NCBI RefSeq assembly: GCF_001550065.1
Contig: NZ_LRUB01000002.1
Span: forward strand, 243,925-307,924
DNA from: Kordiimonas lipolytica
GTDB taxonomy: Bacteria > Pseudomonadota > Alphaproteobacteria > Sphingomonadales > Kordiimonadaceae
Direction: 5' to 3'
DNA: 64,000 nt
Below are positions 8,229 through 14,872 of the stretch, piece after piece. How positions within the stretch are numbered: the stretch's first letter is position 1; every line of letters starts with the position of its first letter. The position numbers and the translations under genes were made by a program. Under the pieces are notes generated by a model that saw nothing but the letters and a program-made list of their open reading frames with translations, searched no databases and had not been told where the DNA came from.

Positions 8229-9587
8229 TTAGCCGTTCAGCATTTCTTCGCGCGCTTCCTCAGCTTTGAGATAGCTCTCCCACTGAGTAACCATGCGCTT
8301 GTCTCTGCGGTCGGTTGCCATGCGCTTCGCGGTCTTGAAGGCCTCACGGGCTTCCTTGAACCGCTTCAGCTCGGTAAAGGCCTGACCCCGCTGCATGGTC
8401 GCAGACAGTGTCTTTTCCTTGGCCTTTTCCGACTTGTCCTTTTCGAACGCTTTTATAACGCTCGCGAAGGAATCAAGGGCATCCTTATAGTGACCAAGCT
8501 GCATCTGCACCTGACCGATCTGGAACCAGAGATCACCGTCTTCATCGCCAGCTGCAGCCTTGGAGAGAGGCTCGAGCGCCTTCTCATACTCATAGGCCAT
8601 CATATAGCACTGACCGAGGATCTTCTCGTTCTTCGGGGATTTCTCGACACGGTTTTCCTTGAAAGCCTTTTCGAGAATCCAGGCACATTTGATTGGTGCA
8701 CTACGCGCCAATTGGATTTGGGCAACATTCACAAGCTGTGTCTCGTTATCGTCGAGGAAGCCTTGCTTGTAAGCTGCTTCCGTCAGCGAGTAGGAGGTCT
8801 GCTCGTCACCCAGTTCCTGATAGATACCTGCCAGCTGGGTCCAATAGCGAGGCTTTGGCCAGTTGATCAGCAGGATCTCCAGCACGTCACGGACTTTTTC
8901 GTATTGGCCGAGTTCCCAGTGAGAGGAAAGAGCAATGCTGTACCAGCTTTCTTTCACTTCCACAGTTTCAAGGGAATTGCCAATTTCGATGGCCTGATAG
9001 ATATACTTCAGACACTCTTCGAACTCGTTCCGTACATAGTGCAGGTTGGCGATGAACTGCAGGTTGCTGACGCTGATCAGCGTCGGGTCAACACGGTTCT
9101 GCCAACGCTGGATATATTCCAGCGCCTTGTCGAAATCTTCCTCACTATAATAGAGTTGCCCCAGATTATAGATGATGCCGATTTCAAGAGCTTCCGGAAT
9201 GGAATCTGCGAACTGCAAGATTTTTTCGTAGGCACTGATAGTGCCGCGAACGTCATCCTGCTCGTAGAAAACCTGTGCCTTCAACTGCCAAGCGACGGCG
9301 CGCTCGTAGTCGTTGGCCTTGCGCGCAAGCGCATCGTCCAGGATTTCCATACCTTCCGCATAGTTTTTGGCGTCGATGGCTTCCTGAGCCTTCTGCAGCT
9401 TCTTGTGGAAGTCTGCAGTCAGCGCCTGAACCTTGCGGGTGCTCTGTTTCTTGTTTGATTCCGCCCGTTGGGCGAAAGCAGTTTGCTCACCAAAGATTGG
9501 CGTACCTTCCGGCATTGGCAGGGCAGCGAGTACCGCTGCCGCAGCCACAGCCATTGGAAGAGATTTGATGGTCTTGATCATGCTCAT
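8229..9587 (-). CDS. Periplasmic TPR protein of the TonB cluster
   Basis: A 452-aa protein with an N-terminal signal peptide (about residues 1-40, ending near AFAQ) followed by helical repeats. Tetratricopeptide-like units are visible throughout, for example YNLGQLYYSEEDFDKALEYIQ and LWFQIGQVQMQLGHYKDALDSF. It is the last gene of the operon and starts 15 bases after tonB. Comparable TPR proteins accompany the TonB2-type systems of Vibrio and Shewanella relatives. A role as a periplasmic scaffold for the energy-transduction complex is inference from this context. Confidence 0.88.
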   Translation of the reverse strand: MSMIKTIKSLPMAVAAAAVLAALPMPEGTPIFGEQTAFAQRAESNKKQSTRKVQALTADFHKKLQKAQEAIDAKNYAEGMEILDDALARKANDYERAVAWQLKAQVFYEQDDVRGTISAYEKILQFADSIPEALEIGIIYNLGQLYYSEEDFDKALEYIQRWQNRVDPTLISVSNLQFIANLHYVRNEFEECLKYIYQAIEIGNSLETVEVKESWYSIALSSHWELGQYEKVRDVLEILLINWPKPRYWTQLAGIYQELGDEQTSYSLTEAAYKQGFLDDNETQLVNVAQIQLARSAPIKCAWILEKAFKENRVEKSPKNEKILGQCYMMAYEYEKALEPLSKAAAGDEDGDLWFQIGQVQMQLGHYKDALDSFASVIKAFEKDKSEKAKEKTLSATMQRGQAFTELKRFKEAREAFKTAKRMATDRRDKRMVTQWESYLKAEEAREEMLNG

Positions 9588-9602
9588 GACTTTTCTCCTC
9601 CC

Positions 9603-10220
9603 CTAGTCTGCCAGATCGAAGCTGAACCGGTATTTAACGCCGGTCACCTTCTGCGGTTGGCCATTGACGACTTTCGGCTTGTATTTGAACTTCTGCGCAG
9701 CTTTCGTTGCGGCACGCTCAAAGTAGCCTTTCGGGTCGGCCTCGATGATGATGATGCTGTCAGCCGGTACAGTACCGTCTTCGTTCACCGTCAGTTCCAC
9801 AATCACATATCCTTCGATGCCGCGCTCCTGAGCCCGACGTGGATATTGTGGTTGCACGCGTACGAGCGGCAGATAGTCACCATCCTGGCTTGGGCCGAGG
9901 TCGATGGAACCCAGATCTACGCCAGCGCCACTGTTGGCACGGCCGATCGCCAGGTTCATCTTGTTCGGACCCTGAACGTCCACTTGCGGAGCTTCGATCT
10001 CCGGCGGTGGCGCCTCCACTTCTGGTGGCTTCTCTACTTTACGCTCCATGCGTTGTGGCGGTTGCTCCTCGATGTCTTCAACGACATCGACAAAGCGTAC
10101 GCGGGTCTGTTCTTCAAGATTCACTTCCTGACCGAAATCAACAAGCGCCTGCATGACATAGAACAGACCGAAGGTAACGCCAGAAGCGGCTATAAGAGCT
10201 GTTACAAATCTTGCAATCAT
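9603..10220 (-). CDS. tonB: TonB energy-transducing protein (large cluster)
   Basis: A 205-aa TonB with an N-terminal anchor (about residues 5-28), a proline/glutamate-rich linker (PPEVEAPPPEIEAPQ) and a C-terminal TonB fold with YPRRAQERGIEGYVIVEL and KFKYKPKVVNG. The start codon overlaps the upstream exbD stop by 4 bases, so translation is coupled. It is a paralogue of the TonB at 6.8-7.4 kb. The shared YPRRA and EG-V signatures point to old duplication of the module. Confidence 0.92.
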   Translation of the reverse strand: MIARFVTALIAASGVTFGLFYVMQALVDFGQEVNLEEQTRVRFVDVVEDIEEQPPQRMERKVEKPPEVEAPPPEIEAPQVDVQGPNKMNLAIGRANSGAGVDLGSIDLGPSQDGDYLPLVRVQPQYPRRAQERGIEGYVIVELTVNEDGTVPADSIIIIEADPKGYFERAATKAAQKFKYKPKVVNGQPQKVTGVKYRFSFDLAD

Positions 10221-10621
10221 GAACTCTGCTCCGCTGCTATGGCAATTGTTGGGACGCCAGCATCGCGCACGGCGTCATAGACTTTCATTACCAAACCGGC
10301 CTTCGCACTTTCGTCTGCCTGGATAGCCACAGTCCCTTTCGGGTTTTCACTGTGCAGCTTCTCAACCGCCGTCCGCAGAGCATCAAGCTCTACCTCTTCA
10401 CGGTTGATCCAGATTTCGTCCGTTGGCGTGACAGCGATCAGGATACTAACCTGTTTCCTGGGAATCGCTGTTTCGGCCTCGGGTTTCGTCACCTGGACCC
10501 CGGCTTCCTTTACGAAGACCGCAGTAACGATGAAGAAGATCAGCATGATAAACACGATGTCGAGCATCGGCGTCATGTTGATATCCGCTTCTTCTTCCTG
10601 TTTTTGTGCGTGGTCTCGCAT
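10217..10621 (-). CDS. exbD: ExbD/TolR protein, second copy in the cluster
   Basis: A 134-aa single-pass protein with the signature ADINMTPMLDIVFIMLIFFI around the proton-path Asp, then a periplasmic domain. The ATG at 10621 is preferred to an in-frame GTG at 10633 because GGAG lies 6 bases before it. It overlaps tonB by 4 bases. It differs clearly from the other ExbD immediately upstream, so the two may form heteromers or serve different ExbB partners. Confidence 0.9.
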   Translation of the reverse strand: MRDHAQKQEEEADINMTPMLDIVFIMLIFFIVTAVFVKEAGVQVTKPEAETAIPRKQVSILIAVTPTDEIWINREEVELDALRTAVEKLHSENPKGTVAIQADESAKAGLVMKVYDAVRDAGVPTIAIAAEQSS

Positions 10622-10636
10622 TGTTTTCTCCACTAT

Positions 10637-10677
10637 GCCCCCGAAGGGACTGCCCTTGAGGCAGGGGCGAAGCCCCT
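10637..10677 (-). other. Two UUCG-type hairpins between the exbD genes
   Basis: On the minus strand the 50-base gap holds AGGGGCTTCGCCCCT (10663-10677) and a second CCC-TTCG-GGG hairpin (10637-10655). There is no T-run, so these are more likely mRNA-stability or processing elements than terminators. They may set different expression of the two ExbD proteins. Confidence 0.45.
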
Positions 10678-10684
10678 ACCGGCT

Positions 10685-11101
10685 TTACTTCTTGGGCGTC
10701 ATCACGACTTTGTCAGAGCTGATCCCGATGGCCATCGCCGCATCATAGATGCGGAGGGAAAGGCCAAAATGGGAATCTGCGCCAGCCTGAATTACAACCG
10801 GTGCCTCCGGACGCTCTACGCTTTCTTTCTTGATGATCGATGACACGGACGAGATATCCACATAACGGAACTCATGCATGATCCGGCCGTTGTTATCGAT
10901 AATGAAAGCGATAGCGCGCTTGTCATCTTCCGGTGGCGGAGGAGTTTCACTATTGTTGTCCTCCGGTTTGTTGATCTCCAGACCAGACTCTTTGACAAAG
11001 GTTGCGGTCACGATGAAGAAGATCAGCATGATGAATACGATGTCGAGCATCGGCGTCATGTTGACTTCGGCTTCGTCGCCCCCTTTTGCAAATTTACGCA
11101 T
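10685..11101 (-). CDS. exbD: ExbD/TolR protein, first copy in the cluster
   Basis: A 138-aa single-pass protein with EVNMTPMLDIVFIMLIFFIV, including the conserved Asp at about residue 20. The periplasmic part has an Asp/Glu/Pro-rich stretch after the helix. It lies 23 bases after exbB. Two ExbD genes in one TonB operon is less common than one. The spacing to the next gene is filled by two GC hairpins. Confidence 0.9.
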   Translation of the reverse strand: MRKFAKGGDEAEVNMTPMLDIVFIMLIFFIVTATFVKESGLEINKPEDNNSETPPPPEDDKRAIAFIIDNNGRIMHEFRYVDISSVSSIIKKESVERPEAPVVIQAGADSHFGLSLRIYDAAMAIGISSDKVVMTPKK

Positions 11102-11124
11102 TGGTAAATACTCCGATTCTGGTC

Positions 11125-11652
11125 TTAGTGATCCGTTGTCAGGCTGTCTTCGAGCCGCTCGGATTCGCGTTTTGCACGACGTTCGATATAGGTGCTCAGG
11201 AAAATGCCGGACAGTGCAGCAACCATGCCCGCCATAGTCGGGATTGTTGCCTTCGACACACCTGCCGCCATGGCGCGAGCGTTCGATGAACCCTGTGTCG
11301 CCATAACTTCAAACACCTCAATCATACCCGTAACCGTACCCAGCAGCCCGATAAGCGGACAAAGGGCAACGAGCGTCTTGATCATGCCAACACCCTGATT
11401 CAGGTTGTTGTTGACCTCGGAAATCATGGCTGTGCGAATTTTATGCGCATACCATGACCGACGCTCGGCACGGGATTCCCATGCATCGACAACGCGATTC
11501 TTCTGCTTGTTGTACTCCAGTGCGAAGTACCAAATACGCTCGATGATCAGCACCCACATGATGAACGTGACGCCAAGCACCAGGAACAGGACGTTACCGC
11601 CCCGCTCCATGAAGGCTTGGATCGCGCCGAATGCTTCATTAAGCGCTAGCAT
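11125..11652 (-). CDS. exbB: MotA/TolQ/ExbB proton channel protein
   Basis: A 175-aa polytopic membrane protein. A first transmembrane helix (about residues 18-38, VLFLVLGVTFIMWVLIIERIW) is followed by a cytoplasmic loop. The paired helices contain GMIKTLVALCPLIGLLGTVTGMIEVFEVMA and SKATIPTMAGMVAALSGIFLS, which are diagnostic for ExbB/TolQ. With ExbD it forms the proton-driven motor that powers TonB. Its start lies 14 bases inside the end of the preceding larger ExbB-type gene. Confidence 0.92.
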   Translation of the reverse strand: MLALNEAFGAIQAFMERGGNVLFLVLGVTFIMWVLIIERIWYFALEYNKQKNRVVDAWESRAERRSWYAHKIRTAMISEVNNNLNQGVGMIKTLVALCPLIGLLGTVTGMIEVFEVMATQGSSNARAMAAGVSKATIPTMAGMVAALSGIFLSTYIERRAKRESERLEDSLTTDH

Positions 11653-13006
11653 TCGCGTGCTCCTTCTCTGCGTGAACCGCGATGATACCAGCGGACTGTT
11701 CTTCCAGTACGTGAATCACGGACTTGGAAGTGCCGGCAACAAAGCTGTGCAGGAGCAGAGTAGGGATTGCAACCACGAGGCCCTCTACCGTCGTCATCAG
11801 AGCGGCGGAGATACCTGCGGCCATCATGCTTGGGTCACCAGTACCGAACAGGGTAATCGCCTGGAAGGTCTGGATCATACCAGTCACTGTACCCAGCAGA
11901 CCGAAGAGCGGTGCTACTGCGGAAATCAGCTTGATCAGCGTCAGGAAGCGCTCAAGGGCAGGCGTTTCCTTCAGGATTGCTTCGTCAAGCTTCAGTTCCA
12001 GTGTTTCGACATCAACATTCTTGTTGCTGTCGTAAACAGACAGAACACGGCCCAGTGGGTTGTTGGTGTCAGCAACTTCGGAGCGAATCTGCTTCTTCAC
12101 TTTGCCGGAAACCATCATCAGATAGAGCCACTGAACAACAGCCATCAGAACACCGATCGCCCCCAGAGCAAGAGTGAGGTAACCGATGAAACCACCCTGA
12201 GCGAGATACTCAGGCAGTGTTGGCTTTTCAACTTCCAGGCTCAGGATCTGACCACGGGATGGGTCAAGAGCGATTTCAGAGAAGCCGCCGGATGCGTTCT
12301 GGAACGTGTCAATTGTACCAGTCAGACGACCGGAAGGCTGACGCTGCAGCTCTTCAACTTCGCCAGTGCTTGGCTTGTAGATGTAGAATTTGCCGTCGCC
12401 TACGATGCCGAAGTCACCGATACGGGTTACGTCGGTTTCGTAGGTGTTGCCATCTACGCCGCGAACAGTCTGGTTGAAAGTCACGATTTCAGACGAACCG
12501 ATCATTTCCTGAACCATCACTACTGGCCATGCGCGGATTTCTTCAATCGTTGGCAGTTCAGCAGAGTCAGAAGCTTTTTCTACCAGCGTGTTGATTGGGC
12601 CCATACGGCCAGGGTTGTCGATTGTCACGTGAGACGTGGAGATAATCGACTTGGCGTCACCAGCGTTTTGTTGAAGAACACCGAAGAGTTCCTGAAGCTG
12701 ACCGAGACGCTCGCGCTGGACTTCCAGTTGACGGGCGATTTCAGCTTCGTTGTTGCGGCGTGTTTCTTCAAGACGCGCGGATTCACGCTCAAGGCGTTGC
12801 TGCGTCTGGCGCTCTTCGGCCAGAAGCTGAGCTTGTTGCTCTTTGCGTGCCATGAACTCACGCTCACGCTCTTTGTGCTGTTGCGTTTCAGTAGCACGGC
12901 CTTCTTTCACTTTGTCCAGAAGGCTATTGAGGTCTGCGGTCTGGGCGTTCGCTACGGCGGACAGACCCATGACGAGAACTGCAGCAGAGGTCAGAATCTT
13001 TTTCAT
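11639..13006 (-). CDS. Coiled-coil ExbB-family protein (TtpC-like)
   Basis: A 455-aa fusion-type protein. It has a signal peptide (MKKILTSAAVLVMGLSAVANA), a Glu/Arg/Gln-rich coiled coil at about 25-110, and a periplasmic region to about 250. A C-terminal MotA/TolQ/ExbB domain has three helices and the motif LIKLISAVAPLFGLLGTVTGMIQTF. This layout matches TtpC, the accessory ExbB-like subunit needed by TonB2 systems in Vibrio. It starts 2 bases after the DUF3450 gene and overlaps exbB by 14 bases. The coiled coil probably contacts the DUF3450 partner, which is also coiled-coil-rich. Confidence 0.88.
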   Translation of the reverse strand: MKKILTSAAVLVMGLSAVANAQTADLNSLLDKVKEGRATETQQHKEREREFMARKEQQAQLLAEERQTQQRLERESARLEETRRNNEAEIARQLEVQRERLGQLQELFGVLQQNAGDAKSIISTSHVTIDNPGRMGPINTLVEKASDSAELPTIEEIRAWPVVMVQEMIGSSEIVTFNQTVRGVDGNTYETDVTRIGDFGIVGDGKFYIYKPSTGEVEELQRQPSGRLTGTIDTFQNASGGFSEIALDPSRGQILSLEVEKPTLPEYLAQGGFIGYLTLALGAIGVLMAVVQWLYLMMVSGKVKKQIRSEVADTNNPLGRVLSVYDSNKNVDVETLELKLDEAILKETPALERFLTLIKLISAVAPLFGLLGTVTGMIQTFQAITLFGTGDPSMMAAGISAALMTTVEGLVVAIPTLLLHSFVAGTSKSVIHVLEEQSAGIIAVHAEKEHANASA

Positions 13007-13008
13007 TG

Positions 13009-13791
13009 TTATCTCCCCTTCTGAACCGGTGCTTTGACAGGCAGTACCAGTACATCTACAGGCATCTGGCTGCGTGCCATGCGAATGAGCTGCTTAACTG
13101 GCGTTGCATATTCTGCGTCCAGTTGAACCCAAGAACGGGAGTCCTGATCCCAGGTAGCAGTCTCTTTACCGTCTTTCGTCTGGTAGTAGAAACCAACGCG
13201 ACCGATACGAACGAAGTCAACACTACGACCGTCAGCCAGCTGACCTTCGTAGGCGTTACGCGTACGACCGTACTGAACTTCAGCTTTGTAAGCTTCAAGA
13301 ATCACACGGAAACGCTCTGGGTCGCTTACGTTTGGATCGTCAATGACGTCCGTCAGGTTTGCGACACGCTCGCGGCGCTCTTCGATCTGGAATGGGATAT
13401 CGAGCTCAACAAACTCAGACAGGTCTTTGACCATGTCTTCCATGAGCGGAATCACCTGACGTTTGATTTCGTCAATCTGCCCGATGGAGCGTTTGATTTT
13501 CTCGATTTCTTCTTCCTGCTTGGTGATCACACGGCGCTGTTGAGCATTGTAGGCGCGCAGGCCTGCATTGGTCTTCAGAACCGTTTTGAAATCCGTGTAA
13601 AGTTTGGAAGTAGCGTCGGCTGTTTTATCAATAGTAGCCTGGGACGCTTGTGCGATTTTATTGGCCTGGTTTACCTCTTCAACAATCGACTTCAGGCGTG
13701 CGTCTTGTGCGTTTGCAACAGTAGCACCCAGAAGGATCGAGGCAACCGCAGCCGTCGAGACAGCTATACGTTTCACTTTAGCCTTATCCAT
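13009..13791 (-). CDS. DUF3450 periplasmic coiled-coil protein
   Basis: A 260-aa protein. A signal peptide (to about residue 28, TVANAQ) precedes a long heptad-rich coiled coil (about 40-115), then a beta-containing C-terminal half with GRVGFYYQTKDGKETATWD. It belongs to DUF3450, a family found at the head of TonB2-type operons. It is the first gene of the seven-gene run, and a predicted long leader precedes it. Its biochemical role is unknown; a structural link between the TtpC-like protein and the periplasm is inferred. Confidence 0.88.
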   Translation of the reverse strand: MDKAKVKRIAVSTAAVASILLGATVANAQDARLKSIVEEVNQANKIAQASQATIDKTADATSKLYTDFKTVLKTNAGLRAYNAQQRRVITKQEEEIEKIKRSIGQIDEIKRQVIPLMEDMVKDLSEFVELDIPFQIEERRERVANLTDVIDDPNVSDPERFRVILEAYKAEVQYGRTRNAYEGQLADGRSVDFVRIGRVGFYYQTKDGKETATWDQDSRSWVQLDAEYATPVKQLIRMARSQMPVDVLVLPVKAPVQKGR

Positions 13792-14283
13792 TTTCTGCCC
13801 ACATGGGTTTTAACAAAGCTACCAGCCTCCTCGGAAACCGAGGCCGCCAGCAGCGGATTAAACCTTGCAAAGAAAAGGTGCCCGAAGGCTCCTAACCTTT
13901 ACCCTTTCAAAAATTGGGAGCAAGCCGACAGCTATGCATAGTCCCGGACCCAAGAGCCCGTTCAGTCAAAGTGTCGTATCAAAAGGCTTTCCCGTACCTC
14001 TCCCAATTGTGCCGACCACCACACGGATTTTCTCCGCTTCTAATCTCATTGTCTCGCCGTCTAGGTTCCGACCTCGGGGAGGCAGGAGGACGATTTATTA
14101 TGATTTTCCCCGCCTCCAGAAACTGTCGTCTCTGAAAGTGGAGATGAGACGGGCGGTCCGGCTCGGAGCCTATCATCCAAGAATCTTCTGTGATTCCAAG
14201 CAAAAATTTCACTTTTCGTGTCAGAATCCCGTCAAGCATATAATTTTACTGCTTTCATTCCTGTGGATGAATAGGTGAAACTA
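13792..14283 (-). promoter_or_regulatory. Predicted long structured 5' leader of the TonB operon
   Basis: If transcription starts near 14283, about 490 bases precede the DUF3450 start. No convincing gene lies here. Several stems can be seen on the minus strand. A GGAGGC element (within 14108-14117) can pair either with an upstream GC block (14151-14156) or with a downstream GCCTCC (14076-14083). A UUCG hairpin with a trailing U-rich run sits at 13870-13895, and a CCTCGG-TTT-CCGAGG stem at 13829-13843. The alternative pairing suggests attenuation or a riboswitch-like control, but I match no known RNA family. Confidence 0.4.
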
Positions 14284-14284
14284 G

Positions 14285-14319
14285 TATGTAATAATATAAC
14301 TATTGCAATGCAAAGTCAA
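14285..14319 (-). promoter_or_regulatory. Sigma-70-type promoter with overlapping Zur-like box
   Basis: On the minus strand -35 TTGACT (14314-14319) and -10 TATTAT (14291-14296) are separated by exactly 17 bases. This is a near-consensus promoter facing the TonB operon. The -10 is embedded in TATGTAATAATATAACTAT (14285-14303), which matches 16 of 19 positions of the palindrome shared by the two Zur-like boxes upstream of the small tonB gene. Confidence 0.6.
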
Positions 14320-14420
14320 TTGTTTAGCAATGATCTATGCAAGCAGATGGGAATGTATCGGATGCATTCGGACTTTGATTGGCACCTGAGTGCGCTCGCC
14401 AAACCATGGTTTAGAAAGTG

Positions 14421-14627
14421 TCAGGAACGGGTAGCGTTTTTCTGCTGCAACTCCATCAGCGCGGCAACGACGCCGTGCCACTGATTCTCGGTAGATACCT
14501 GAATTGCATGTTCAATTCCCATATGGCTGGACAAGCGACTGGCCAACATCCGGCTATCTTCAGAGATGTGTCCGGTGTCAAAATCGCTCGCGCCGCCGTG
14601 GGGTGAAGCACAAGATGTTGAACGCAT
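14421..14627 (-). CDS. Possible small hypothetical protein
   Basis: A 68-aa reading frame with no recognised domain. The C-terminal half (HAIQVSTENQWHGVVAALMELQQ) looks like an amphipathic, protein-like sequence and the start has AAGGG seven bases before it. It is the only plausible coding frame between the TonB operon and pabBC. Coding status is uncertain because it is short and isolated. Confidence 0.35.
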   Translation of the reverse strand: MRSTSCASPHGGASDFDTGHISEDSRMLASRLSSHMGIEHAIQVSTENQWHGVVAALMELQQKNATRS

Positions 14628-14794
14628 ACTGTAACCCTTAACTAAGCACTTACCTCTCGCAGCCAGCTACTGCCGACAAGCAAAGATGCTAGCAGTCAGT
14701 TCTAAAAATCGGGTTAACAGTTGCCGACGAATTGATCCAAAGCAGGTGAAAATTTATTCAGCGCTGATCAGCTTTTTTCCACCAAATTGCATGC

Positions 14795-14814
14795 AAAACC
14801 TCCCCTGAGGGAGG
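14795..14814 (-). terminator. Intrinsic terminator after pabBC
   Basis: The minus strand reads CCTCCC-TCAG-GGGAGG followed by TTTTGC, a compact stem-loop with a short T-run. It lies about 60 bases beyond the pabBC stop. Confidence 0.65.
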
Positions 14815-14872
14815 GTGATTCGGTGTCACGGTACATAAAAATCGGCGCAGCAGGGAGAATCAGGAGCCGTTT

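Noticed and set aside
11405..13024. A 539-codon open frame on the plus strand
   Set aside because: It lies exactly antisense to the coiled-coil ExbB-family gene and half of exbB, whose protein sequence is well conserved. The translation shows no family motif and has no ribosome-binding site.
13829..13843. CCTCGG-TTT-CCGAGG hairpin as a stand-alone terminator
   Set aside because: It has no T-run on either strand and lies inside the predicted leader of the TonB operon; it is kept as part of that leader instead.
13840..14260. RNase P RNA, 6S RNA, tmRNA or SRP RNA in the long gap
   Set aside because: I looked for their conserved cores and found none on either strand.
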